Of a DNA stretch of 48,229 bases, positions 8,013 to 15,934 are shown piece by piece (position 1 is the first letter of the stretch; each line of letters opens with the position of its first letter). Below the pieces are notes generated by a model, which saw nothing but the letters and a program-made list of their open reading frames with translations, searched no databases and was not told the origin of the DNA. The position numbers and the translations under genes were made by a program. This DNA is from CAXBCP01 sp963974055 (GTDB lineage Bacteria > Pseudomonadota > Alphaproteobacteria > MPNO01 > UBA830): assembly GCA_963974055.1 (NCBI GenBank), contig CAXBCP010000034.1, positions 1 through 48,229 on the forward strand, in the 5' to 3' direction.

Positions 8013-9134
8013 ATGACCGACAGACACGAAGACCCGCGCAGCGACGGTATGATGCTTCGCAATCACTGGTATGTTGCCGCCTGGAGCGCGGATATCGGCG
8101 AAACCCCGGTGGCCCGGGTGCTGCTGGGGGAAATGGTCGTGCTTTACCGGTGTGCCGACGGCGCCGTTGCGGCCCTGGAAGACAGGTGTCCGCACCGCAA
8201 TCTGCCGCTGTCAGAGGGCCGGCGTGTCGGCGACAGCATCGAGTGCGGCTATCACGGGCTTGTTTTCGATGCCGGCGGCAGATGCCGCCACCTGCCGGGA
8301 GCGGAAACGCCGCCGGACTGGGCGCGCGTGCGGCATTATCCGGCGATCGAGCGCCAGGGCTGGGTGCTGATCTGGATGGGGGACGCCGACGCTGCCGACC
8401 CGGCAGCCGCGCCCGATTTCGCTGTGCACCGCGACGATCCCGACTGGTTGACCGTCAGCGGCTATACCTATGCGAAATGCGGCTATCGGCTGGTGCTCGA
8501 CAACCTTCTCGACCTGTCGCACCTGGCTTATGTGCATTCGTCGACCACGGGCAACGCGGCGCTCGCCGAGAAAGCGCATATCGCCTGTGCCGTGGACGGC
8601 GACCGGGTCTGCGTCACCCGCTGGATGGAGAACATCGACGCCGCACCGGCCTTTGTCGAATATGCCGGTTACGGCGGTGCCATAGACCGGTGGCAGGCCA
8701 GCGAATTCATGCCGCCATCCTATATCCACGTGAATTCCGGGACCGAAACAGCGGGCAACGGCGCACCGGCTGACCGCCGGCTCAGCGACCAGGGACGCTG
8801 GGGATTCGTCGTCTATCACGGGCTGAGCCCGGAAACCGAGCGCACGACGCACCAGTTCTGGTCGGTCTCGCTGCCGGCGGCATGGGTCGATCCGGCCAAG
8901 CACGATACCTTCGTCGCCCAGATGAAAAACATTCCGGCCGAAGACCTCGCCGTTTACGAAGCGCAGCAACGGGCGATCGATCTGGACCCCGACGCGTTCG
9001 GCGGCGATGCCAATCCGCGCGGGACGATCGCGGCCGATGAAGGCCTTATGGCGATGCGCCGGATTCTCAGGCGGTTGCAGGGCAACGAACGGCGGCACCG
9101 GGACGCCACACAAACAGCGGGAGCACCTTCATGA
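8013..9134 (+). CDS. Rieske non-heme iron oxygenase, oxygenase component (VanA-like)
   Basis: A 373-residue oxygenase alpha-type subunit. The Rieske cluster ligands are C59-P-H61 and C78-G-Y-H81, and the mononuclear iron site is visible in the N164...D167-x2-H170-x4-H175 segment. The architecture matches vanillate O-demethylase and phthalate dioxygenase-type enzymes, which need a separate ferredoxin-reductase; none is encoded in this window. The ATG at 8013 follows GAGGAAGGGA. Its stop overlaps the SDR start (ATGA). Context with a GST, a MarR regulator and an SDR suggests aromatic substrate demethylation or hydroxylation. Confidence 0.88.
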   Translation: MTDRHEDPRSDGMMLRNHWYVAAWSADIGETPVARVLLGEMVVLYRCADGAVAALEDRCPHRNLPLSEGRRVGDSIECGYHGLVFDAGGRCRHLPGAETPPDWARVRHYPAIERQGWVLIWMGDADAADPAAAPDFAVHRDDPDWLTVSGYTYAKCGYRLVLDNLLDLSHLAYVHSSTTGNAALAEKAHIACAVDGDRVCVTRWMENIDAAPAFVEYAGYGGAIDRWQASEFMPPSYIHVNSGTETAGNGAPADRRLSDQGRWGFVVYHGLSPETERTTHQFWSVSLPAAWVDPAKHDTFVAQMKNIPAEDLAVYEAQQRAIDLDPDAFGGDANPRGTIAADEGLMAMRRILRRLQGNERRHRDATQTAGAPS

Positions 9135-9934
9135 ACGACTTTCCGACCTTCGAGGCCATCACCGGGAATGCAAGCTATGCCAGCCTGAAAGACCGTGTGG
9201 CGGTCGTGACCGGCGGCGGGCAGGGGCTTGGCCGTTCCTATGCTCATTTTTTCGCCGCTCATGGTGCGGTTCCGGTGATTGCCGATCTCGACGGAGACAA
9301 TGCGGCGCGTGTGGCGGCGGAGATCGCCGATGCCGGCGGGCGCGCCCTCGGGCTGGGCGTGGACGTTGCCGACGAAACGGCGACCCTCGACATGGCGGCC
9401 CGTGTGGAAGACGCTTTCGGCAGGATCGATATTCTTATCAATAACGCCGCCGTGTTCTCGCGGATCACGATGGCGAAGTTCTGGGAACTGCCGCTTGCCG
9501 AATGGCGTCAGGCGATGGACGTCAATGTTACAGGCGCATTCCTGTGCGCCCGCGCCGTGGTGCCGGCGATGCAGCAGGGGCGTTGGGGCCGGATCATCAA
9601 TGTTTCGTCGGGAACCACGTGTCTCGGTCTGCCCGATTATCTGCATTACATCACGTCAAAGGGGGCCATGACGTCGATGACCCGTTCGATGGCGCGCGAA
9701 CTCGGCGAATGGAACGTGACGGTGAATACCTTCTGGCCCGGGGTCACCCAGACCGAAATCGAACGTCCGTCGGTTCCGGCGCACAAATTCGACGACTGGG
9801 CCAAGATGCAGTGTCTTGGCCGCAAGGCGGGGCTCGACGATATGGCGAAGGTCGTGATGTTCCTGTGTTCGGACGAAGCGGGCTGGGTGACCGGCCAAAA
9901 TCTTCTGGCCGATGGGGGCCTGAACTTCCTATGA
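9131..9934 (+). CDS. Short-chain dehydrogenase/reductase
   Basis: A 267-residue classical SDR. It has the cofactor loop TGGGQGLG (27-34), NNAA (104-107), catalytic serine region NVSSGT (S159/S160), Y173-x3-K177, and a typical C-terminal WVTGQNLLADGGLNFL. The D52 and D54 after strand two favour NAD over NADP. It is translationally coupled to the Rieske gene by a four-base overlap. It would oxidise an alcohol or reduce a ketone in the pathway encoded by this operon. Confidence 0.88.
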   Translation: MNDFPTFEAITGNASYASLKDRVAVVTGGGQGLGRSYAHFFAAHGAVPVIADLDGDNAARVAAEIADAGGRALGLGVDVADETATLDMAARVEDAFGRIDILINNAAVFSRITMAKFWELPLAEWRQAMDVNVTGAFLCARAVVPAMQQGRWGRIINVSSGTTCLGLPDYLHYITSKGAMTSMTRSMARELGEWNVTVNTFWPGVTQTEIERPSVPAHKFDDWAKMQCLGRKAGLDDMAKVVMFLCSDEAGWVTGQNLLADGGLNFL

Positions 9935-9974
9935 TGTCCCAACGAAACCTTTTCCCGAACTGGAGTCTGTATTT

Positions 9975-10946
9975 ATGAAGAATATCAACAGCCTGATCGC
10001 TGCTGCGGGCATTGCAGCGGCTGCACTTGGTGCGCCGCAGGCGCATGCGCAGAAAGTCACCTATCTTTTCCCGGCGCCGTCGTTCCTGCCGGCGTTCGGA
10101 CCGATTCAGGTCGCCGTCGCCAAGGGCTATTACCGCGATGCCGGCATCGAATTCCATGGCCAGGTCGGCAAGGGCGGCGTCGATGTCGCCAAACAGGTCG
10201 GTGTCGGCAACGCCCTGCTTGGCGGAATTCTGGCAGACGGCCCGATCATCGTTCGCGCGAACGGCATTCCGATCAAGACCGTCGCCGTGTTCGGCGGGAA
10301 GGGCTTCATGCAGCTTACCGTGCGCGAGGATTCGGGGATCACGAAACCCGCCGACCTGAAGGGGCGGACCATCACCACCATTTCCTACCAGGACACGACC
10401 TTTTATGCGCTCCTGGGTGTGCTGGCGAGTGCCGGTCTGACCCGCAACGACCTGAACGTCCAGGCGGCGGGCCCGGTCGGTGTGTGGAAACTGGTTGCCG
10501 CCGGGAAGGCGCATGGCATGGCGGGCGTGCCCGACTGGATTGCGGCGATCGAAGGGACGGGCGTCAAGCTCCGCATCATGCCGAGCGACGACTATTTTCC
10601 CAGCATGGCGCAGGCGATCGGGGCGTCGGATGACGGCATCGCGAACAACAAGGGCCTGATCGGCCGGTTCGTGAAAGCGTCGCTGATGGGCATGAAGGAT
10701 ATGATGGACGATCCGGATGCCGCCGCGCTCGAATTCATCAAGGCGGTGCCGCGGTGGAAGGGCAAGGAAGCCTATATAAAGCGGGTCTTCAAGTACTACG
10801 TCGACCTGATCTATCCCGGCCAGAATACCCTGGGTGAGGTCAATACCGCCCGTCTGGCGAAGCTTCAGGACTTCTACCTGGCGAACAACCTCGTGAAAAA
10901 GAAGGTGCCGCTGGAAGATCTTTACACGAATGACTTCGTGAAATAG
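9975..10946 (+). CDS. ABC transporter substrate-binding protein, NMT1/THI5-like
   Basis: A 323-residue periplasmic protein. A signal peptide ends at about AHA-Q (residues 25/26). The mature part follows the NMT1/THI5/SsuA pattern: VAVAKGYYRDAGIEF near the N-terminus, then GNALLGGILADG and the GRTITTISYQDTTF hinge region. Such proteins bind aromatic sulfonates, thiamin precursors, taurine or similar small molecules for an ABC importer. No permease or ATPase gene is adjacent; the gene closes the operon and is followed by two hairpins. Start ATG at 9975 behind GGAG. Confidence 0.82.
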   Translation: MKNINSLIAAAGIAAAALGAPQAHAQKVTYLFPAPSFLPAFGPIQVAVAKGYYRDAGIEFHGQVGKGGVDVAKQVGVGNALLGGILADGPIIVRANGIPIKTVAVFGGKGFMQLTVREDSGITKPADLKGRTITTISYQDTTFYALLGVLASAGLTRNDLNVQAAGPVGVWKLVAAGKAHGMAGVPDWIAAIEGTGVKLRIMPSDDYFPSMAQAIGASDDGIANNKGLIGRFVKASLMGMKDMMDDPDAAALEFIKAVPRWKGKEAYIKRVFKYYVDLIYPGQNTLGEVNTARLAKLQDFYLANNLVKKKVPLEDLYTNDFVK

Positions 10947-10953
10947 GTCGGGT

Positions 10954-11020
10954 CCCCGTCCGGGTGCGGACGGGGGGCGCACCGAATAAAGAAACGCTCC
11001 GCCGGTTGGCGGAGCGTTTT
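10954..11020. terminator. Two hairpins between convergent genes; the second is a terminator
   Basis: CCCCGTCC/GGACGGGG (10954-10961 and 10968-10975) forms a first stem. A stronger one follows: a 12-bp stem of AAACGCTCCGCC (10992-11003) and GGCGGAGCGTTT (11008-11019) around GGTT, followed by T. It can serve both the binding-protein gene and the convergent peroxiredoxin gene. Confidence 0.75.
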
Positions 11021-11060
11021 GCGTTTACAGGCGCTGTGCGGGGAAGGGCTTCCCCCGGCA

Positions 11061-11606
11061 TCAGGCGGCGACGGTTTCGACGCCGGCCTTCAGTTTTTCC
11101 AGAATGTTCTGGGGCGAGGATTCGCCATAGGGGTCGGATTCGCAATTGTCCTCGAAGCCGGGTTCTTCGAACCATGCGGTGACGACGCCGTCATCGACGA
11201 TGGCGGCATAGCGCCAGGAACGCATGCCGAAACCGAGATTGTCCTTGCAGACAAGCATTCCCATCTTGCGCGTGAATTCGCCGGTTCCGTCCGGGATCAG
11301 GGTGATGTTGCCAATATCCTGCGATTTGCCCCAGGCATTCATGACGAAGGCGTCATTGACGGCAATGCAGGCAATATCGTCCACGCCTTCGGCGCGAAAA
11401 TCGTCAAAAAGTTTTTCGAAATCCGGCAGCTGATAGGTCGAACATGTCGGTGTGAAGGCGCCGGGGAGGGAAAACAGGACGACTTTTTTGCCTGCAAAGT
11501 AATTCTGGGTGGTCTTGTCTTCCCAGCGGAAGGGGTTCGGGCCTTCGATGGACTCGTCGCGTAGCCGGGTTTTGAAGGTGACGTTGGGGACTTTTTTGCC
11601 GATCAT
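11061..11606 (-). CDS. Peroxiredoxin, Prx5-type
   Basis: A 181-residue thioredoxin-fold peroxidase. The peroxidatic cysteine is C55 in PGAFTPTC, the diagnostic Prx5 active-site motif with T52 and P53. C80, C120 and C155 are candidate resolving or extra cysteines. The middle GFGMRSWRYAAIVDDGVV segment is typical of bacterial and organellar Prx5 proteins, which reduce hydrogen and alkyl peroxides in the cytoplasm. The ATG at 11606 has a CGGAG site. It faces an AT-rich region on its 5' side. Confidence 0.92.
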   Translation of the reverse strand: MIGKKVPNVTFKTRLRDESIEGPNPFRWEDKTTQNYFAGKKVVLFSLPGAFTPTCSTYQLPDFEKLFDDFRAEGVDDIACIAVNDAFVMNAWGKSQDIGNITLIPDGTGEFTRKMGMLVCKDNLGFGMRSWRYAAIVDDGVVTAWFEEPGFEDNCESDPYGESSPQNILEKLKAGVETVAA

Positions 11607-11992
11607 TTTTGATGCTCCGTAGTTTGATGCCAGATTTCGGCCTGTTCGATCCCTTTGAAAGACAGGCCATTTTTGACTATGATTGGAATGATTTTAATAT
11701 ACAACTGAGGTCGGGGATTTCAAGTCCGGCAGTCGAAAAAATGCCTAAAATTTTCGGGATTTTCGACCTAAATACCGGAGTAATTAATTTTAAAATAATT
11801 ATAAATATGAAACAAATAAAAGACCATTTTTCAATTGGTTTGTTTACAAAGATATTGAATATTAAAAGCATATTAAAAGTTTTATTACAGTATATTGCCA
11901 CAGACGCGATACGAACTTTACGAAACGGTCCCGTCAGGACGACGGGCAGGCGCACTTTCAAGGAAGATCGCCGAATCCAGGAAGGAACTACG
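11607..11992. other. AT-rich 386-base intergenic region
   Basis: The centre (about 11690-11900) is strikingly AT-rich compared with the rest of the window. A possible plus-strand promoter is TTGACT (11673-11678), 16 bases, TAATAT (11695-11700). Both strands happen to be free of stops over much of it, but neither frame resembles a protein, and the plus frame would begin two bases from the peroxiredoxin start. I treat it as the regulatory region of the two flanking genes, with a long leader to the secreted-protein gene at 11993. Confidence 0.4.
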
Positions 11993-12388
11993 ATGCGCGT
12001 ACAGCTGGCAATTCTTGCGACCGCCATGTTGACCCTGATGATGACGGGGGCGATGTCCGCCCATGCCGCCCGTTCCCCGACATTGTCGCCGACCTTGACG
12101 GATTTCGTCGGCAACTGGGGCACGAGCCGCGGTTGCGTCGGTGCGGGCGATTTCGGCTACGTCCGTAACGGCGCAAACGTACAGCGGATCGTTCGCGACG
12201 GGCCGCGCGAATACCAGACCCCTGTTCAGGTAAAGTTCGAGAACGGCTTCGTCCGGGTCCGGATGGACGAGAAGGTCTACACGTTCCGCCTGTCCGGCCC
12301 GAACCGGTTGCAGGCACTTAAATACACAGATTCACGGACCGGCCTGTCGGCGAAAATTTCGCCGAGGACCTGGTTTCGGTGTTCGTAA
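11993..12388 (+). CDS. Small secreted protein of unknown function
   Basis: A 131-residue protein with a clear signal peptide (positive MR, hydrophobic stretch LAILATAMLTLMM, cleavage near AHA at 25). The mature part begins with a Ser/Pro/Thr-rich segment, then FVGNWGTSRGCVGAGDFGYV, a beta-rich body and a C-terminal Cys in WFRCS. The FVGNW start recalls small periplasmic beta-barrel or lipocalin-like domains, and two cysteines could form a disulfide. The start at 11993 was chosen because the signal peptide begins there behind a GAAGGAAC site. No specific family recognised. Confidence 0.65.
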   Translation: MRVQLAILATAMLTLMMTGAMSAHAARSPTLSPTLTDFVGNWGTSRGCVGAGDFGYVRNGANVQRIVRDGPREYQTPVQVKFENGFVRVRMDEKVYTFRLSGPNRLQALKYTDSRTGLSAKISPRTWFRCS

Positions 12389-12612
12389 TGGATGAGGACG
12401 GCACCAAGATGTCCGGCCCCGTTGCACGCAAGGTATCCCTTTTCCGGCGCGCGGTTCTCAGAAACCGCCGTCGGGAACAGTCCCGGGAAACGGTTGCGGC
12501 ACGGGGCACGGACGCCGCCGCCCCCAACGCCGGCGACGCCGGCACGAAAAACGCCGTCAAGGCGCAGCAGATGAAGATAAAGGCCGCGTTCGGCGACGCC
12601 GACGCCGCCTGA
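12388..12612 (+). CDS. Possible small basic protein, coupled to the secreted protein
   Basis: The ATG at 12388 overlaps the stop of the preceding gene (TAATG). The 74 residues are strongly basic in the first half (ARKVSLFRRAVLRNRRREQ) and Ala-rich afterwards, with no signal peptide and no family I recognise. The overlap and shared strand are the only support; high-GC DNA gives such open frames by chance. It ends before a clear terminator. Confidence 0.3.
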   Translation: MDEDGTKMSGPVARKVSLFRRAVLRNRRREQSRETVAARGTDAAAPNAGDAGTKNAVKAQQMKIKAAFGDADAA

Positions 12613-12672
12613 CCGGAGCGACAGAGGCACCAGAGCGGGACGGGGTTATCAGGTTCACCGTCCCCACGACTA

Positions 12673-12716
12673 GGGGCGATCCGGAGGTTTCCCTCCAATC
12701 CGGATCGTCCCGTTTT
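12673..12716 (+). terminator. Rho-independent terminator
   Basis: GGGGCGATCCGGA (12673-12685) pairs with TCCGGATCGTCCC (12699-12711) with one G-T wobble, followed by GTTTTCGTTT. It closes the transcription unit starting at 11993. Confidence 0.7.
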
Positions 12717-12822
12717 CGTTTCGGCTTGTTAGGCGTGGCTGCTCCGTTTTCATGAGCTGCCCATTTCCATTTTGATACAGTCTTCGTATTGTCCGGCCCT
12801 GACATACAGGGAGTAAGAAAAA

Positions 12823-13371
12823 ATGCAGCGCCTGAATCCACCCGATCCGTCCGGTTACGATGCCGACCAGAAGCGTATAGCTGATTCCATATCCGGCACG
12901 CGGGGCTCGATCCGGGGCCCGTTCGGGCCGTGGCTGCATGCGCCGGGTTTCGCCGATCCCGCACAGGGAGTGGGGGCGTTTCTACGCTACGGGTCGAAAA
13001 TGCCCGGGAATCTCCGCGAACTTGCCATCTGTACGATCGGCCGGCACTGGCAGGCGAATTACGAATGGTTCGCCCATGCGCCGATCGCCATCGAGGAAGG
13101 CGTCGATGCGGCGGCGATCGCACTCCTGAAGGAGGGCAAGCCGCCGGCACCGCTGACCGGCGAAGAACAGCTGGTTTATGACCTTGCGACCGAAATCGTT
13201 ACGTCCGGCCGGCTCTCGGCCGAATCCTACGGGCGCGGTGTCGACCTCCTGGGGGACGAACAGATGGTCGAACTGGTCGGAATCTGCGGCTATTACACGC
13301 TGATCTCGTTCACCCTGAACGTTTTCGAGGTGCCGGTACCGGACGGCGAGGAGACGCCTTTCCCGGGCTAG
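12823..13371 (+). CDS. Carboxymuconolactone decarboxylase-family protein
   Basis: A 182-residue all-helical CMD/AhpD-fold protein. The central segment GSKMPGNLRELAICTIGRHWQANYEWFAHAPIA is the family core, with H and E positions as in carboxymuconolactone decarboxylase-like proteins. It lacks the CxxC pair of AhpD; only isolated cysteines are present, so a thiol peroxidase role is unlikely. Family members occur in aromatic-compound degradation and as orphan proteins. It is convergent with the crotonase gene, leaving seven bases between stops. Confidence 0.8.
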   Translation: MQRLNPPDPSGYDADQKRIADSISGTRGSIRGPFGPWLHAPGFADPAQGVGAFLRYGSKMPGNLRELAICTIGRHWQANYEWFAHAPIAIEEGVDAAAIALLKEGKPPAPLTGEEQLVYDLATEIVTSGRLSAESYGRGVDLLGDEQMVELVGICGYYTLISFTLNVFEVPVPDGEETPFPG

Positions 13372-13378
13372 ACGGGCG

Positions 13379-14167
13379 TCATTTCCCCTTGAAGACCGGG
13401 TCGCGTTTCTCGAAGAACGCGGCCATGCCTTCCTTGTGGTCGTCCGACGTCACCAGCACCGATTGCGCCAGGCGCTCGATATCGCGGCCGGTGTGCATGT
13501 CGGCGTTGACGCACATATTGACCACGTGTTTTGCCATACCCATCGCGAAGGGCGAGTTTTTCAGCAGGCGTTCCGCATAGGCATAGACCCGGTCCATGAA
13601 TTCGTCGTCCTTGTAGACTTGGCTGATCAGGCCGATACGGCGGGCTTCGTCGGCGTTGATGGGATCTGCTGTGATGATCAGTTCCTTGGTCTTGGCAAGG
13701 CCGACATGATGAATCATCCGGTTGCAGGCCCCGGAGGCCGGAATTGCGCCGAGCTGGTTTTCGACAAGGCAGAAGGTCGCATTCTCGGACGCGAGGACGA
13801 TATCGCAGCTCAGTGCCAGTTCGACGCCGCCGCCGTAACACAGCCCGTTGATTGCCGCGATGATCGGCACTTCGAGCACTTCCATGTCGTCGAACGCCTG
13901 ATGCGCCTGGCGGTAATAATACCGGAACGCCGACTGCGACAGCGTATCGCTGCCGAGAACGGTGAGATCGACGCCCGACGAAAACGCGCGGCCTTCCCCG
14001 GTAACGACAAGGACCCGGATTTTGTCGTCGAACGCACAGCGGGCGGCGACGTCCTTCCATTCGTCGAACATCTTGCGGCTGAAGCTGTTCAGCCGTTCGG
14101 GCCGGTTCAGCGTCATGGTTGCGATTCCGTTGTCGCGCACGTCGAATTTGATTTCGGTGTAGTCCAT
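13379..14167 (-). CDS. Enoyl-CoA hydratase/isomerase (crotonase) family protein
   Basis: A 262-residue crotonase. The oxyanion-hole segments are GRAFSSGVDL (59-68) and INGLCYGGGVELALSCD (106-122), and the two acidic catalytic positions fall at E116 and E136 (VENQLGAIP). This pattern supports a hydratase-like active site, though the family also includes isomerases, hydrolases and aldolases. The start MDYTEIKF at 14167 gives the usual length; the frame extends upstream without similarity. It is divergent from the acyl-CoA ligase gene across 146 bases, and the two probably act on the same CoA thioesters. Confidence 0.85.
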   Translation of the reverse strand: MDYTEIKFDVRDNGIATMTLNRPERLNSFSRKMFDEWKDVAARCAFDDKIRVLVVTGEGRAFSSGVDLTVLGSDTLSQSAFRYYYRQAHQAFDDMEVLEVPIIAAINGLCYGGGVELALSCDIVLASENATFCLVENQLGAIPASGACNRMIHHVGLAKTKELIITADPINADEARRIGLISQVYKDDEFMDRVYAYAERLLKNSPFAMGMAKHVVNMCVNADMHTGRDIERLAQSVLVTSDDHKEGMAAFFEKRDPVFKGK

Positions 14168-14313
14168 TGTCTCATCCCGGGTGATTTTTTCTGTCGGCCC
14201 GATGGTATGAGGGCCGACAAGGGTCGGCAAGTGGGCCACTTGCATTCCTGTCTGCGCCGCCGCACCATCACGCCAACAAGAATTCGAGACGTTTAAGCAG
14301 GGGAGGAACGGCG

Positions 14314-15882
14314 ATGTATCCCGCATCCCGCATTCTGGATCGCGCGGTCCGATTTTTTCCGGACCGGGAGGCCGTGATCGACGGCGACGTGCGGCTGACC
14401 TACCGCCAGCTTGGGGACCGGGTGAACCGGCTGGCCAACGCATTGCTGGGGCTCGGGCTGGTCCGTGGCGACCGGGTCGCGATCCTTGACCGCAATTCAT
14501 ACCGATACGCGGAAGCCTATTACGCCTGTGCCGTTGCGGGGCTTACCTTCATGCCGCTCAATTCGCGGCTTGCCGCGCCGGAGCTCGAATATATCTTCAA
14601 CGATTCAGATGCCCGCGCGGTGTTGCTGTCCGAGCCGTTTCTGGATGTTTACGAGGGCGTCCGGTCGAAAGCGCCGTCGCTGGATTTCACGATCGGCATG
14701 GACCTTGAGACGCCTCCGCGCGGCTTTCACGATTACGAAGACATGCTCGCCGTCGCATCTGCTGCGGCGAAGCCGGCGGATACCGCGCTCGATGAGATCA
14801 TTCAGATCTACTACACGTCCGGCACGACGGGCGATCCAAAGGGCGTGTGCCTGACCAATGCGAATGTCTTCTGGTGCGGCGTCGACTGCGCGACGACCCT
14901 GGATTTTCGGCTGGGGGCGGTGTGGCTGCACTCTGCCCCGATGTTCCACCTTGCTGATGCGTTCGCGTTCTGGTCTGTGCCGATGGTCGGCGCAACGCAG
15001 GTCTGCGTTCATTTCCAGCCTGACCGCGTACTTGAACTGATCGAAAAGGAGCGCGTCACGATTACATCGCTGCCCGCAACGCTGATTGCGCTCATCGCCA
15101 ACCATTCCGACACGTCGAAATACGATCTGTCGAGCCTGACGCAGATCATGTATGGCGGCTCGCCGACGCCGCTCGGGGTGCTGCAGAAAGCGGAACGAAT
15201 GTTTCCCTCGCACCTGTTTCTGCACACCTATGGAATTACCGAAACCTCCGGGATTGCGTGTTGCCTTCACCCGCAGGACCATGACCTGACCGTTCCGGAA
15301 GGCGGCGTCCACAGGGCTGCATCTTGCGGCCCGCCGTCGCCGCTGATCGATCTTCGGGTGGTCGATGCCGACGACAACGATGTGCCGGTCGGCGAGATCG
15401 GCGAAGTGGTTTTCGGCGGCCCGAAGATCATGAAGGAGTATTGGCGGAAGCCGGATGTGACGGCGGAATCCCTGCGCGGCGGGTGGTATCATACCGGCGA
15501 TGTCGGATATCTCGACGCGACCGGGCACCTGTATCTGGTCGACCGCAAGAAAGACATGATCATTTCCGGCGCGGAGAACGTGTACTCGGTCGAGGTTGAG
15601 AATGTGATTTCCACGCACCCGGCGGTGCTCGAAGTCGCCGTTATCGGTATTCCCCACGATCTCTGGGGAGAACAGGTGCATGCGATCGTCGTGCCGCGCG
15701 ACGGGGCGGAACCCGTCAACGGCGATGACATACTCGAATTCTGCCGCGGCAGGATTGCCGGCTACAAGATTCCGAAGTCTCTCGATTTCGCGGCAGGTCC
15801 GCTGCCGACGACCGGCCCGGGAAAGATCGCAAAAAGGCGCCTGCGCGACCCGTACTGGCAGGAGTCCGAACGGCAGATTTGA
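14314..15882 (+). CDS. AMP-dependent acyl-CoA synthetase/ligase
   Basis: A 522-residue adenylate-forming enzyme of normal length. The P-loop motif YYTSGTTGDPKGV begins near residue 166, the HTYGITETSG adenine motif is in the middle, YHTGDVGYLD and DRKKDMIISGAENVY follow, and the catalytic Lys lies in the C-terminal GPGKIAKRRLR. It activates a carboxylate as an acyl-adenylate and transfers it to CoA. The ATG at 14314 follows GGGGAGGAAC. Neighbouring crotonase and Rieske genes suggest an aromatic or medium-chain acid as substrate, which is inference. Confidence 0.9.
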   Translation: MYPASRILDRAVRFFPDREAVIDGDVRLTYRQLGDRVNRLANALLGLGLVRGDRVAILDRNSYRYAEAYYACAVAGLTFMPLNSRLAAPELEYIFNDSDARAVLLSEPFLDVYEGVRSKAPSLDFTIGMDLETPPRGFHDYEDMLAVASAAAKPADTALDEIIQIYYTSGTTGDPKGVCLTNANVFWCGVDCATTLDFRLGAVWLHSAPMFHLADAFAFWSVPMVGATQVCVHFQPDRVLELIEKERVTITSLPATLIALIANHSDTSKYDLSSLTQIMYGGSPTPLGVLQKAERMFPSHLFLHTYGITETSGIACCLHPQDHDLTVPEGGVHRAASCGPPSPLIDLRVVDADDNDVPVGEIGEVVFGGPKIMKEYWRKPDVTAESLRGGWYHTGDVGYLDATGHLYLVDRKKDMIISGAENVYSVEVENVISTHPAVLEVAVIGIPHDLWGEQVHAIVVPRDGAEPVNGDDILEFCRGRIAGYKIPKSLDFAAGPLPTTGPGKIAKRRLRDPYWQESERQI

Positions 15883-15934
15883 TTCCCCGCCGATTTGCAA
15901 TAAGGTTTCCGGCATACAGCAGGACATTCACGGA

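Noticed and set aside
11609..11992. In-frame 128-codon extension of the small secreted protein
   Set aside because: It would begin two bases from the peroxiredoxin start, leaves the signal peptide internal, and is AT-rich with no similarity. The ATG at 11993 directly precedes the signal peptide and a ribosome site.
12318..12698. Minus-strand open frame opposite the small basic protein
   Set aside because: No similarity, no ribosome site, and it runs across the terminator at 12673-12711.
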